Shown here: in pieces, positions 18,418 through 27,805 of the stretch | How the letters are laid out: every line of letters starts with the position of its first letter | Numbering within the stretch: the first letter of the stretch is position 1 | Source: Bacteroidales bacterium | GTDB lineage: Bacteria; Bacteroidota; Bacteroidia; Bacteroidales; UBA932 | Length of the DNA: 64,000 nucleotides | NCBI GenBank assembly: GCA_017631435.1 | Contig: JAGBTG010000058.1 | Location: 56,570-120,569, forward strand | Reading direction: 5' to 3' | Program-made: the position numbers and the translations under genes | Notes under the pieces: model-generated | The model's input: only the letters and a program-made list of their open reading frames with translations | Database searches by the model: none | What the model was told of the DNA's origin: nothing

Positions 18418-20568
18418 ATGAGAGAAAAGAGAAAAGGTAAAAAAGAAGCAGGCAAAAAAAATACCGGAAAACACAGCAGCATAGGAAGAAGGAGCACAAG
18501 CCGCAAAGTGCTTGAAGTAGTGGAAGGTACAGTGCAGATGACCAGGGAAGGGTATGGATTTGTAATTATTCCCGATAGGGAAGACGACATCTACATACCG
18601 CAAAACCGCATGCTGCACGCCCTCAACGGAGACACCGTAAGGGTTGCTGTTACCCGCAAGAAAGACCTCAAGCACCGCAGCGAGGGTGAGATAGTGGAGA
18701 TCATTGAGAGGAGCAAGAAGCCTTTCATAGGTATCCTGCAGGTTATAGGCGACCATGGCTGGGTAATTGTGGAGAGCCGCGTGATGCCGTACGATATCCG
18801 GGTTCCAATGGATGGCGTTGAAGAGGATGCCCAATGGAAGAAGGTTGCCGTACTGGTAACAGACTGGCCTATGAGGTCTGAAGCACCTGTCGGGAAGATA
18901 ATTGATATACTTGGAGAGCCGGGGGAGAATGATACCGAGATGCATGCCATCCTTGCCGAGTTTGGGCTGCCGTACAAGTTTGCCCCTGAGGTTGAGGAGG
19001 CTGCAAAGAAGATTCCTGTGGAGATTGATGCCAAGGAGATCCGCCGCCGCAAGGATATGAGGAAGGTCCTTACATTTACAATAGACCCTGCAGATGCCAA
19101 GGATTTTGACGATGCAGTTTCTTTTGAGATACTTGAGAACGGCAATTACCAAATTGGAGTGCATATTGCGGATGTTACCCATTATGTGCGCCCGCACGAC
19201 ACCATAGACAAGGAGGCCTACGACCGCGGCACATCAGTTTACCTGGTAGACCGCACCGTGCCAATGCTGCCGGAGGCCCTCTCCAACAACCTCTGTTCAT
19301 TGAGGCCAAATGAGGATAAACTCACCTACTCGGCCATTTTTGAGGTAACCCCATCTGCAAAGGTTGTACAGAGATGGTTCGGCCGCACCGTAATCAACTC
19401 AGACCGCAGATACTCTTACGAGCAGGCTCAGGAAATCATTGAAACACAAGGAGATTACACCCTCAAATATATGGGAGAGATGGGCAGTGGAGTTGAAACA
19501 AAGAGCGTAAAGGTCTCTTCCCGACGAAGAAAAGGGGAAGCCTTCTCCGACAAGGATGTGGCACAGGCTGTGCTCACACTGCATTCCATTGCATCAAAAC
19601 TCCGCGAGGCCCGTTTCCAGAGCGGATCTATCAGCTTTGAACGCCCGGAGATGAAGGTTATAGTGGATTCTGCAGGCAAGCCTGTAGATGTGGTGCAGAA
19701 GATAAGCCGCGAGGCCAACTGGCTTATTGAGGAGTTCATGCTCCTTGCAAACAAGGAGGTGGCAACCTGCGTAACCAAAGGGCTGCGCCTTAAGGAGCCA
19801 ACCTTCGTTTACCGTATCCACGACGAACCGGATTACGACAAAGTGCGCAACCTCAAGGACTTTGTGAAGCATTTCGGCTACCAGATGGGCTCGGTGAACA
19901 ACGGCCGTGAGGTGGCGTGCGAGATAAATGCCCTCCTTGAGAAAGCCAAAGGCAAACCTGAGTGCGGCGCAATTGAGATCATTGCCTTGCGTTCAATGTC
20001 CCGCGCAAAATACTCTACAGACAACGTAGGGCACTACGGCTTGGGATTTGACTACTATACCCACTTCACCTCCCCTATCCGCCGTTATCCCGACATGATG
20101 GTTCACCGTCTCCTTACCCACTACCTTGACAAGGGCAAGAACGAGGACAAGAACCGTTACGAGGAGATGTGCAAGCACTCTTCACAGCGCGAGCACCTGG
20201 CTACAGAGGCCGAACGCAGCAGCACCAAATACAAGCTTGCAGAGTATATGCAGGACAAGGTGGGCCAGGAGTTTGAAGGAAGCGTTTCCGGCGTTACAGA
20301 GTGGGGAATGTATGTAGAGATTGAGCCTTCCAAAGTGGAGGGAATGGTAATGCTCCGGGAGATTAAGGAAGATTTCTTCATCTATGACGAGAAGAACTAC
20401 TGCCTCATTGGCAAATCTACCCGCAAGCGCTTTACACTTGGAGACAAGGTGCGGATTAAGGTATCCAAGACCAATCTTGAGCAGAAACTCATAGACTACA
20501 CCCTTGTATGGGATCCTGAATGGAACAAAAAGGCTTCCCGAAAAGGGGTATCCCGCAAAAGAAAGTAA
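18418..20568 (+). CDS. rnr: Ribonuclease R
   Basis: 3'-5' exoribonuclease that degrades structured RNA. The 716-residue protein opens with a lysine-rich tail, followed by cold-shock-type OB folds (MTREGYGFVIIP at about 41-52). The RNB catalytic domain has the metal-binding DPADAKDFDDAVSFE at about 223-237, and the HFTSPIRRYPDMMVHR motif lies in its last third. An S1 domain (GSVSGVTEWGMYVEIEP) closes the protein before a basic tail. Length fits the RNase R/VacB family. It has its own promoter element and a strong terminator. Confidence 0.96.
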   Translation: MREKRKGKKEAGKKNTGKHSSIGRRSTSRKVLEVVEGTVQMTREGYGFVIIPDREDDIYIPQNRMLHALNGDTVRVAVTRKKDLKHRSEGEIVEIIERSKKPFIGILQVIGDHGWVIVESRVMPYDIRVPMDGVEEDAQWKKVAVLVTDWPMRSEAPVGKIIDILGEPGENDTEMHAILAEFGLPYKFAPEVEEAAKKIPVEIDAKEIRRRKDMRKVLTFTIDPADAKDFDDAVSFEILENGNYQIGVHIADVTHYVRPHDTIDKEAYDRGTSVYLVDRTVPMLPEALSNNLCSLRPNEDKLTYSAIFEVTPSAKVVQRWFGRTVINSDRRYSYEQAQEIIETQGDYTLKYMGEMGSGVETKSVKVSSRRRKGEAFSDKDVAQAVLTLHSIASKLREARFQSGSISFERPEMKVIVDSAGKPVDVVQKISREANWLIEEFMLLANKEVATCVTKGLRLKEPTFVYRIHDEPDYDKVRNLKDFVKHFGYQMGSVNNGREVACEINALLEKAKGKPECGAIEIIALRSMSRAKYSTDNVGHYGLGFDYYTHFTSPIRRYPDMMVHRLLTHYLDKGKNEDKNRYEEMCKHSSQREHLATEAERSSTKYKLAEYMQDKVGQEFEGSVSGVTEWGMYVEIEPSKVEGMVMLREIKEDFFIYDEKNYCLIGKSTRKRFTLGDKVRIKVSKTNLEQKLIDYTLVWDPEWNKKASRKGVSRKRK

Positions 20569-20587
20569 TCTCTTCCCCAAAGATACC

Positions 20588-20610
20588 GGCCGCAATTGCG
20601 GCCTTTTTTT
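20588..20610 (+). terminator. Terminator of rnr
   Basis: The perfect palindrome GGCCGCAATTGCGGCC is followed by TTTTTTT, 19 bp after the rnr stop. Confidence 0.9.
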
Positions 20611-20617
20611 GTTATGC

Positions 20618-20650
20618 GCCCATTGGGACGACGTCCTAATGGGCACTTTT
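20618..20650 (+). repeat. Perfect hairpin sharing its design with the one at 13053
   Basis: GCCCATT and GGAC pair with GTCC and AATGGGC around a GAC loop, with one G/T bulge pair; TTTT follows. It is a second hairpin right after the rnr terminator. The AATGGGCACTTTT arm is identical to that at 13078-13090, and both have a GAC-N3-GTC core, so the two are copies of one small palindromic repeat or convergent terminators. Confidence 0.7.
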
Positions 20651-20675
20651 GGTTCCGGCAGTCCCTGTCGGGAAT

Positions 20676-20711
20676 AAAAAAAGGTACCTCCGCAATGGAA
20701 GCACCTTTTTT
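20676..20711 (-). terminator. Terminator of secDF
   Basis: AAAAAAGGTGCTTCC pairs with GGAGGTACCTTTTTT on the minus strand, 18 bp after the secDF stop. It also has an A/T tail in the other direction. Confidence 0.85.
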
Positions 20712-20729
20712 GTTTATATAAGCCAATTG

Positions 20730-23700
20730 TTATTTCTCAGCTTTTTTAGCAGCTTTCTCGCTGAATCTGTACATCAATGGAGTTGCAACGAACATTGAAG
20801 AGTAAGTACCTACAAGGATACCTACGATAATTGCCACTGCAAAACCTCTGATAACCTCGCCACCAAACAATGCGATTGCCAACATTACCACCAAAGTGGT
20901 TACTGAAGTATTGATTGTTCTAACCAATGTGCTGTTCAATGAAGAGTTGATAGTCTCACCAAGATCACGTTTAGGGAACAATGTCCTGTTCTCACGGATA
21001 CGGTCGAAGATAACCACTGTATCATTGATAGAGTAACCGATAATGGTAAGCACAGCTGCAATAAATGTCTGGTCTACATCCAAGCTGAAAGGAAGGATTC
21101 CTGAGAAGATTGAGAAGAAACCGATAACAATGATTGTGTTGTGTGCCAAACCGATTACAGAACCTGCACCCCAAGTCCAGTTGCGGAAACGTGCAGCAAT
21201 GTAAAGGAAGATAGCAAGCAATGAAAGGATAACTGCAATAACTGCATCTCTCTTGATATCGTTTGCAATTGTAGGACCTACTTTATCAGAAGAGATGATA
21301 CCGTTAGGGTTGTCCTGAGTTGAAATGAACTCATCAAGAGTCATGTCATCTGCAAAGAAACCTTTCAATGCGTTGTAAAGTTTTGCCTCAACCTCTGCAT
21401 CAACCTCTGTAGAGTTGTCTGCAATCTTGTATTTGGTTGTAACTTTCATCTGGCTTGCACCACCGAACTGTTTAACCTCTACTGTCTCACCGAACTCTGC
21501 ATTTGCAGCCTGACGTACATCCTCTGCAACTACCTCTTTGTCGAAACGCAATACGAAAGTTCTACCACCGGTGAAATCAACACCGTAAGTAAAGCCTTTA
21601 GTAAACATGAAACCTAGACAAACAACGCAAACGATTGCAGAAGTTGTAAGGGTTGCCTTGCTTGCTTTAAGGAAGTTGAAGTTTGTATTCTGCAAGAAGT
21701 TCTTGGAAACATTGCTCTCAAAAGTAATGTTCTTGTTCTTTGCAAGACGGCCCTCAAACACAAGTCTTGTAATGAATACAGAAGTAAGGAATGAAGTGAT
21801 GATACCAATTACCAATGTAGTTGCAAAACCCTGAACAGGACCTGAACCGAATGCGAACAATACAACACCGGTAATGATTGTGGTAAGGTTACCGTCAATA
21901 ATTGCAGAGTAAGCATTGCTGTAACCGTCTTTGATAGCAGCTCTAAGTGCTTTACCTGCTTTCAACTCCTCACGGATACGCTCATAGATGATAACGTTTG
22001 CATCCACAGCCATACCAAGGGTTAGAACCAAACCTGCAATACCTGGCAATGTAAGAACTGCACCGAATGATACAAGAGCACCGAACAGGAACAATACGTT
22101 GCAGATAAGAGCTACACAAGCAGCAACACCTGCACCTGCGTAGAATACCATCATATAAACAAGTACAAGTACGAATGCAATTGCAAATGAAATCATACCT
22201 GCCTTGATAGAAGCGCTACCTAGAGTAGGACCTACAACCTGCTCCTGAACGATAGTTGCCGGAGCTGGAAGTTTACCTGATTTTAGAACGTTAGCCAAGT
22301 CCTCTGCCTCGGTAATGGTGAAGTTACCGGTAATTGAAGACTGACCGCCAGTAATCTCAGTCTGAACTGTAGGATATGAATAAACCATACCGTCAAGAAC
22401 GATAGCTACAGACTTGCCAATGTTGTCTGCTGTAAGTCTTGCCCAAGTTCTTGCACCCTCTGCATTCATAGTCATGCTTACACCTGGAGAACCGCCTGTA
22501 TTGCCATATGAAACTGAAGCATCAGTTACAGCACCACCATCTAGAGGAGCCTTACCGTCTCTTGAAGTTGATTTGATGGCTACAAGATCAAAGATAGTAC
22601 CTGAAGCATCGCTAGGATCAGCTTTAACAGTCCACATAGGAACCAACTCTACTGGAAGAACAGCCTTAACCTGAGGCATGTTCAAATATGCATTGATTTT
22701 TGCAGTATCCCTATAGTGTGCCCTACCGATTGTAGCACCTGGCATCAACTGGCCGTTGTATACGCTAGGGCTAAGAAGGAAGAACAATGGGTTCTGTTTT
22801 GCAAAAGCCTGAGCATCTGCAGAAAGTGAATCTGCAGCAAGCAAAGACTCAACTGCATTCTCAGCGTTCTCACCCTCAGCAACTACATCCTCAACTGCAA
22901 GCACGTCTGCCAAAACAGCGTTAGCCTCAGCAAGGTAACCGTAAACCTCAGAGTTGTCGAATGTAGGCCAGAACTCCAATGAAGCAGTTCCCTGAAGCAG
23001 CTTTCTTACACGCTCAGGCTCCTTAACACCTGGAAGCTCAACAAGAATTCTACCGCTGTTGCCAAGTTTCTGGATGTTTGGCTGGGTTACACCAAAACGG
23101 TCGATACGGTTTCTAAGAACGTTGAATGAGTTTGCGATTGCACTCTCAGACTCCTCGCGGATAACTTTGATTACATCCTCGTTTGAAGTCTCAGGTTTGA
23201 TTTTCTCTCTCATCTCAAAAGTACCGAAGATGGTAGAAAGTCTCTTGCCTGGAGCTACCTCATTCCAGCTCTCCTCAAATAGAGTGATGAAATCTGCTCT
23301 GCTCTCAAGCTCCTTTTTCTGAGCCAAAGCCAAAGCCTCAACGAACTCTGGAGACTGGTTGCCGTCTGCAAGTGCTACGATAAGGTCTTTCAACTGCACC
23401 TGCAACATAACGTTCATACCACCCTTAAGGTCTAGACCAAGGTTGATCTCCTTCTCTTTTACCTCTTTGTAGGTAAAGCCCAAGAACACTTTCTCAGATG
23501 AGATTGAATCAATGTAGAATCTGTTTTTCTCTTTAGCGATTGAATCAAGGTAGAATGCCTTGTCAACATCCGCTACATTTGCGAAAGACGCGCTCAACTG
23601 CTCGGCAGCAACTGCCGCTGCAGCATACTCAGCCGCCTTCTTCTCCTGATGGCTGGTAACCCAAGTGAATGATAATGAATACAAACAGGCTACCGCAATT

Positions 23701-23738
23701 AGAATTGCCACAAATTTTATGGCTCCTTTACTTTGCAT
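20730..23738 (-). CDS. secDF: Fused protein translocase subunit SecDF
   Basis: Membrane protein that uses the proton gradient to assist Sec-dependent export. At 1002 residues it joins SecD and SecF in one chain, as is usual in Bacteroidota. The SecD half has the NLGLDLKGGMNVMLQV motif, a large periplasmic P1 region, and LTLGMAVDANVIIYERIREE in its transmembrane domain. The SecF half has TYGVDFTGGRTFVLRF and a final IGYSINDTVVIFDRIRENR repeat of the same membrane motif. An extended periplasmic segment (about 260-420) is larger than in proteobacterial SecD. It forms a single-gene unit with its own promoter element and terminator. Confidence 0.96.
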   Translation of the reverse strand: MQSKGAIKFVAILIAVACLYSLSFTWVTSHQEKKAAEYAAAAVAAEQLSASFANVADVDKAFYLDSIAKEKNRFYIDSISSEKVFLGFTYKEVKEKEINLGLDLKGGMNVMLQVQLKDLIVALADGNQSPEFVEALALAQKKELESRADFITLFEESWNEVAPGKRLSTIFGTFEMREKIKPETSNEDVIKVIREESESAIANSFNVLRNRIDRFGVTQPNIQKLGNSGRILVELPGVKEPERVRKLLQGTASLEFWPTFDNSEVYGYLAEANAVLADVLAVEDVVAEGENAENAVESLLAADSLSADAQAFAKQNPLFFLLSPSVYNGQLMPGATIGRAHYRDTAKINAYLNMPQVKAVLPVELVPMWTVKADPSDASGTIFDLVAIKSTSRDGKAPLDGGAVTDASVSYGNTGGSPGVSMTMNAEGARTWARLTADNIGKSVAIVLDGMVYSYPTVQTEITGGQSSITGNFTITEAEDLANVLKSGKLPAPATIVQEQVVGPTLGSASIKAGMISFAIAFVLVLVYMMVFYAGAGVAACVALICNVLFLFGALVSFGAVLTLPGIAGLVLTLGMAVDANVIIYERIREELKAGKALRAAIKDGYSNAYSAIIDGNLTTIITGVVLFAFGSGPVQGFATTLVIGIITSFLTSVFITRLVFEGRLAKNKNITFESNVSKNFLQNTNFNFLKASKATLTTSAIVCVVCLGFMFTKGFTYGVDFTGGRTFVLRFDKEVVAEDVRQAANAEFGETVEVKQFGGASQMKVTTKYKIADNSTEVDAEVEAKLYNALKGFFADDMTLDEFISTQDNPNGIISSDKVGPTIANDIKRDAVIAVILSLLAIFLYIAARFRNWTWGAGSVIGLAHNTIIVIGFFSIFSGILPFSLDVDQTFIAAVLTIIGYSINDTVVIFDRIRENRTLFPKRDLGETINSSLNSTLVRTINTSVTTLVVMLAIALFGGEVIRGFAVAIIVGILVGTYSSMFVATPLMYRFSEKAAKKAEK

Positions 23739-23788
23739 AGTTTATTAAGTTTTAAATAATTGAATCTTGTTGAAATAGGGTCTACTTC

Positions 23789-23796
23789 CAAAATTA
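23789..23796 (-). promoter_or_regulatory. Promoter -7 element for secDF
   Basis: TAATTTTG on the minus strand, 50 bp before the secDF ATG, in the divergent spacer with the PD40/SPOR gene. Confidence 0.55.
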
Positions 23797-23839
23797 ACGT
23801 GCAAATGTAGTATTTTTTCCTAATATATAAAGTATTTCA

Positions 23840-23847
23840 TACCTTTG
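23840..23847 (+). promoter_or_regulatory. Promoter -7 element for the PD40/SPOR-nfeD-floA operon
   Basis: TACCTTTG fits TAnnTTTG and lies 24 bp before the ATG at 23872. Confidence 0.6.
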
Positions 23848-23871
23848 TTAGTGCTTTTTAAATGAATTCGG

Positions 23872-25746
23872 ATGAAAAAACATATCTGTTTATCTTTCAT
23901 ATTTATAGCTCTGGCAGGCGCACAGGCCCTATATTCGCAGAATGCCGCTGCAAAGCTCAAGAGCGCAGAAGAGCACCACAAAAACTACCGTTTCAATGAG
24001 GCGGCAGGGATATTCCGCAATTTTCTGGAGAGCAGACCGGACTCAACCCTTACCACACAGGCAGACTCGGCATTGAACGCAGATGTGCGTATCAAACTCA
24101 CTGCCAGCGAAAACGGAAGCAACCTGCTCAAATTTGGAAGTTCTCCCCAACTGATAACAAAAAAGGTATTCCCGATAAATGACTTTTACCTTAACATCCC
24201 CGGTTTTAAGGAAAATTCATGGGTATTGCCGCCGGCTGAATATGCAAAGGGGGCAGCAGGAAAGCCTTATGGCATAATGAACTTCACCCCCGATGCAAAA
24301 GCCATGGTCTTCAGCGCACAGGATGAAAGCGGCAGCTGGAACATCATGTACTCGGTAAGGCTCAACGACACCATCTGGTCTGCACCCGAGATTGTAAACG
24401 AAAATATAACCACAGCCGGGAACGAGATCTTCCCGCACCTGTCACCTTGTGGCAAAAAGCTGTACTTTGCTTCCAACGGCCACTCGGGAATGGGCGGATA
24501 CGACCTTTTTGTAAGCCAGTGGAACGAAGAGACATCAGACTGGGATACTGCCCAGAATCTTGGATTCCCTTACAGCTCAACAGGAAATGACTACTTTTAC
24601 CACAATACCCCTTGCGGCAATTTCACCATTTTCTCTTCAGATAGGGAAACCTCCGAAAATCAAGTAACTACATATGTAACCCTTACAGAAGTTATGGCCC
24701 TCAAGCAGGAGATTCCGCAAAAAGAGGCTGCTGCCAGGGCAAATTTCACATTTTCTTCTGCAAAAAGTCCCCGTCAGGCTGCTGCAGGAAAATCAAATGC
24801 CCCATCCCTGCTTCCAGAGCAGAGCGCCTATCTTAAAGCTGCCGATGAACTCAAGTTCAAGAGGGAAAAGCTGCAGAAGGCATTGGACCAGCTACAGAAA
24901 AGAAGACGGGACTACACCGCTACGACAGACTCCCTTAAAAGGATTGCAATGGAGAAACAGATGGTTGACCAGGAGATGGACATAATGCTTCTGGATGCAA
25001 GCATAAACTCCTCAGTTACAACCATGCAGCAAATGGAGCTGGAGATGCTTGGAAAAGGATTGGAGATTCCTGCAATTACCGGGCAGGCTATACAGCAACA
25101 GCAACAGGAACAAAAGGAAATCCCTACATTCGCCTTTGCATCTGCGCAAAAAGGTGCTGCGCCCAATGTAATATTTGAAAAGATTGAGCCAGCAGTAGAC
25201 CTTTCATTCAAAATAGAGAAGGAAGCCTTCATTGCAGACCTTAGTGAGATTCCAAGTGGCCTGATATACCATATCCAGATAATGACTGCCCCCAAAAAGG
25301 CATCCCTTAAGGCTCTGAAAGGTTTCAGTCCGGTATTTGAGAGGAAATTGCCGTCGGGAAAATACACCTACTCAGTAGGAATTTTCCACACATATGCTGA
25401 GGCTCAGAAGAATCTTGCTACAGTGAAGAAGAAGGGCTTCCCAACAGCTCTCATTACAGCCTACAACAACGGTAAATCAGTGAGCACCAAGCAGGCCCGT
25501 ACAATTGAGCAACAGGACAACTCCATCTACAGAGTTACCATTGGCGGGTATGACGCACTCCCTCAGGATGCCATAACCGTAATACGAGCAAACACCAACA
25601 GGGACATTGCAAAAGCCAACATAAACGGCATAATGAAATACGTGATAGGTCCTTTTACCAACAAGACCCAGGCCGAGGCCCTTGCTACCGCCCTTATGGC
25701 ACAGAACGTTACAGGAGTAGAAATAGAAAAACTTGAAAACAAATGA
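23872..25746 (+). CDS. Secreted PD40 beta-propeller protein with SPOR-like repeats
   Basis: A 624-residue exported protein: signal peptide MKKHICLSFIFIALAGAQAL. Next is a TPR-like helical start (AEEHHKNYRFNEAAGIFRNF), then WD40-like PD40 blades around residues 130-275 (PDAKAMVFSAQDESG, SPCGKKLYFASNGHSGMGGY). A long coiled-coil-like, glutamine-rich stretch covers about 320-430. The C-terminal 170 residues contain two SPOR-like units (YHIQIMTAPKK to TALITAY, and IYRVTIGGYDAL to TGVEIEKL). SPOR domains bind denuded peptidoglycan, so a periplasmic envelope role is likely; it resembles PorE/OmpA-associated proteins but lacks an OmpA domain. The stop codon overlaps the nfeD start by 4 bp. Confidence 0.75.
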   Translation: MKKHICLSFIFIALAGAQALYSQNAAAKLKSAEEHHKNYRFNEAAGIFRNFLESRPDSTLTTQADSALNADVRIKLTASENGSNLLKFGSSPQLITKKVFPINDFYLNIPGFKENSWVLPPAEYAKGAAGKPYGIMNFTPDAKAMVFSAQDESGSWNIMYSVRLNDTIWSAPEIVNENITTAGNEIFPHLSPCGKKLYFASNGHSGMGGYDLFVSQWNEETSDWDTAQNLGFPYSSTGNDYFYHNTPCGNFTIFSSDRETSENQVTTYVTLTEVMALKQEIPQKEAAARANFTFSSAKSPRQAAAGKSNAPSLLPEQSAYLKAADELKFKREKLQKALDQLQKRRRDYTATTDSLKRIAMEKQMVDQEMDIMLLDASINSSVTTMQQMELEMLGKGLEIPAITGQAIQQQQQEQKEIPTFAFASAQKGAAPNVIFEKIEPAVDLSFKIEKEAFIADLSEIPSGLIYHIQIMTAPKKASLKALKGFSPVFERKLPSGKYTYSVGIFHTYAEAQKNLATVKKKGFPTALITAYNNGKSVSTKQARTIEQQDNSIYRVTIGGYDALPQDAITVIRANTNRDIAKANINGIMKYVIGPFTNKTQAEALATALMAQNVTGVEIEKLENK

Positions 25747-26207
25747 CACTGCTTATAATCACACTCATAATTGCAGGTCTGCTGCTGCTGGCAGCCGAAC
25801 TTGTACTCATACCCGGATTTGGGGTGGCAGGCATTCTTGGAATAGCTTCACTTGTAGGATCTTGCTGGGTTGCATTTACACAAGTGGGCACTACAGCCGG
25901 CATCATCACGCTGGTTGCCAATATACTGCTGGCCATCATATCCACTGTTCTGATGCTAAGATCCAAAACCTGGAAAAAAATCAGCCTCAGCACAAACATT
26001 GATTCCAAGGTTGATACAACCCCTGCAGAAAAGGGTGTATCTGTGGGCGATGAAGGCACTACGGTTACAAGACTTGCACCAGGAGGCAAAATCCTCCTTG
26101 GCTATGAGATGGTTGAAGCATTCTCAAGAGATACTGTCATTGAACCTGGAGTGGCTGTAGAAGTATGCAGCATTGAAGGGAACAGGATATTCGTAAAGGA
26201 AATTTAA
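25743..26207 (+). CDS. NfeD-like membrane protein
   Basis: A 154-residue protein with three hydrophobic helices in the first 75 residues (LIITLIIAGLLLLAAELVLI, then GIASLVGSCWVAF, then GIITLVANILLAIISTVLML) and a C-terminal OB-fold NfeD domain (VGDEGTTVTRLAPGGKILL). Short NfeD proteins accompany flotillin-type proteins and are thought to act with them in membrane microdomains. Its ATG overlaps the preceding stop (ATGA), and floA begins 12 bp downstream, which supports a translationally linked operon. Confidence 0.88.
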   Translation: MTLLIITLIIAGLLLLAAELVLIPGFGVAGILGIASLVGSCWVAFTQVGTTAGIITLVANILLAIISTVLMLRSKTWKKISLSTNIDSKVDTTPAEKGVSVGDEGTTVTRLAPGGKILLGYEMVEAFSRDTVIEPGVAVEVCSIEGNRIFVKEI

Positions 26208-26219
26208 AACAACAACAAT

Positions 26220-27176
26220 ATGGAACAGACTATCGCTTTATTGATCTGGATTGGAATCTCATTGGTGGCACTGATGATTTTCCTATGGTTTTTCCCTGTA
26301 ACCTTGTGGTTCCAGGCATTGATATCGGGAGTAAAGATCTCCCTTATCCAACTTGTCCTAATGAGATGGAGAAAAGTTCCTCCAGGAACAATTGTAATGG
26401 CAATGATTACCGGAACCAAAGCCGGCCTTAAACTTGAGGCAAACGAGCTTGAGGCACACTACCTTGCAAAAGGAAACGTTCCAAACGTGGTAAACGCCCT
26501 CATCTCTGCCGACAAAGCCAACATCGACCTCAACTTCAACATGGCAGCTGCCATTGACCTTGCAGGCCGTGACGTGTTCCAGGCTGTACAAATGAGCGTA
26601 AATCCAAAGGTAATCAACACCCCTCCAGTAACAGCAGTGGCAAAAGACGGTATCCAGCTGATTGCCAAAGCAAGGGTAACCGTAAGGGCCAACATCAAAC
26701 AACTTGTAGGAGGTGCAGGAGAAGAGACCGTGCTTGCACGTGTAGGTGAAGGTATCGTTTCTTCCATCGGTTCTGCAGAGAGCCACAAATCAGTTCTTGA
26801 GAACCCTGATTCAATCTCAAAACTTGTTCTTTCAAAAGGTCTTGACGCCGGAACAGCATTTGAGATTCTCTCTATTGACATTGCAGACATTGATATTGGA
26901 AAGAACATTGGTGCCGTGCTTCAGATAGACCAGGCCAACGCCGACAAGAACATTGCCCAGGCACGCGCCGAGGAGCGCCGCGCTATGGCAGTAGCCCTTG
27001 AGCAGGAGATGAAAGCCAAAGCACAGGAGGCCCGCGCAAAAGTAATTGAGGCCGAGACCGAGATTCCTCTTGCAATGGCAGAAGCTTTCCGCAACGGCAA
27101 CCTTGGCGTTATGGACTACTACAAGATGAAAAACATCCAGGCCGACACCCAAATGCGTGAAGAAATTGCAAAATAA
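26220..27176 (+). CDS. floA: Flotillin-like protein FloA
   Basis: A 318-residue member of the bacterial flotillin-like UPF0365/YqfA family. It begins with a membrane-anchoring hydrophobic segment (residues 5-45, [18 protein letters not shown]) followed by an SPFH/PHB-like domain (ANLGLDLNF equivalents, [20 protein letters not shown]). An alanine/glutamate-rich coiled coil follows ([20 protein letters not shown]). FloA organises lipid microdomains and membrane fluidity in Bacillus; the role here is inferred from that. It is the third gene of the operon, directly after nfeD. Confidence 0.93.
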   Translation: MEQTIALLIWIGISLVALMIFLWFFPVTLWFQALISGVKISLIQLVLMRWRKVPPGTIVMAMITGTKAGLKLEANELEAHYLAKGNVPNVVNALISADKANIDLNFNMAAAIDLAGRDVFQAVQMSVNPKVINTPPVTAVAKDGIQLIAKARVTVRANIKQLVGGAGEETVLARVGEGIVSSIGSAESHKSVLENPDSISKLVLSKGLDAGTAFEILSIDIADIDIGKNIGAVLQIDQANADKNIAQARAEERRAMAVALEQEMKAKAQEARAKVIEAETEIPLAMAEAFRNGNLGVMDYYKMKNIQADTQMREEIAK

Positions 27177-27268
27177 CCTGCAAGCCGAACACAGAACCAA
27201 GCTTGCTTGAGTTATGTTGAAACGCCGCGGTTATTGTGCGCCATTTAACTGCATTTCTCAAAATAAAA

Positions 27269-27299
27269 TTTGGAAATACAAAGAATTAACATATCTTTG
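27269..27299 (+). promoter_or_regulatory. Promoter of tRNA-Ser
   Basis: TTTG (27269-27272), a 19-bp spacer and TATCTTTG (27292-27299) match the Bacteroidota -33/-7 consensus in full. Confidence 0.75.
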
Positions 27300-27344
27300 C
27301 AGTCCCAAAACGTTTGTGCAAACAAATAACCCATTGGGCGGAAA

Positions 27345-27431
27345 GGTGAGATGGGTGAGTGGCTGAAACCACCAGTTTGCTAAACTGACGTACGGGTAAC
27401 CGTACCGGGGGTTCGAATCCCCCTCTCACCG
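27345..27431 (+). tRNA. tRNA-Ser(GCU)
   Basis: Class II tRNA with a 7-bp acceptor stem (GGTGAGA with TCTCACC) and anticodon loop TTGCTAA (anticodon GCU). It has the long variable arm (TACGGGTAACCGTA) and T-loop TTCGAAT. The 3' CCA is not encoded; the discriminator is G. It reads AGC/AGU codons. The sequence right after the gene is repeated, inverted, 130 bp downstream. Confidence 0.95.
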
Positions 27432-27457
27432 CACAACAACAGAAAAAAGCTCTCAAG
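27432..27457 (+). repeat. Inverted copy of the repeat that starts at 27561
   Basis: CACAACAACAGAAAAAAGCT at the tRNA-Ser 3' edge is the reverse complement of AGCTTTTTTCTGTTGTTGTG at 27564-27583. A further copy in the latter orientation is at 28689. The match extends into the neighbouring terminator stem with a 2-bp gap. Confidence 0.75.
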
Positions 27458-27478
27458 CATCGCTTGAGGGCTTTTTTT
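27443..27478 (+). terminator. Terminator of tRNA-Ser
   Basis: GCTCTCAAGC pairs with GCTTGAGGGC, followed by TTTTTTT. Confidence 0.85.
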
Positions 27479-27536
27479 GTGCCCGTACCGAGCGTCAAAA
27501 GCTTGCTTTTGTAAGCGAGGGAAGGGTGCAAAAAAA

Positions 27537-27572
27537 CAAGAGGGCCTCGCTGGGGCCCTCTTGAGCTTTTTT
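27537..27572 (+). terminator. Second terminator-like hairpin
   Basis: CAAGAGGGCC pairs perfectly with GGCCCTCTTG and is followed by AGCTTTTTT. It overlaps the beginning of the 27561 repeat. Confidence 0.75.
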
Positions 27573-27672
27573 CTGTTGTTGTGCAAGGGCCCCCGCGGCA
27601 GCGGAGTGGGGAATGCTGAATGCAATGAAGCCCAATCCCCGCAGGGGAATGCCGGAGCCCCAATCCCCGCTT
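27561..27672 (+). repeat. Direct repeat, left copy, flanking the DUF6794 gene
   Basis: Begins TTGAGCTTTTTTCTGTTG, continues with a GC-rich stretch and ends GGAGCCCCAATCCCCGC. The same order of motifs recurs at 28687-28757. The left copy is longer by about 37 bp, apparently through an internal duplication of GGGGAATG and CCAATCCCCGC. The two copies bracket the 277-residue secreted protein gene. Confidence 0.75.
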
Positions 27673-27805
27673 GCAGCTCTTTTTTTATCCCAAAAGTTGC
27701 ACCGATTTGCAGTATGACGGTAGTGGGGGAAAATAATACGACAGAAGACACTACCATCTTCCAAAATTTTATTATATTTACCTGAATACTAACAAGAAAG
27801 GAAAT

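Noticed and set aside
18412-19197. 261-codon minus-strand open frame opposite rnr
   Set aside because: Antisense to the well-supported RNase R gene; composition follows rnr codon positions and no known domain is present.
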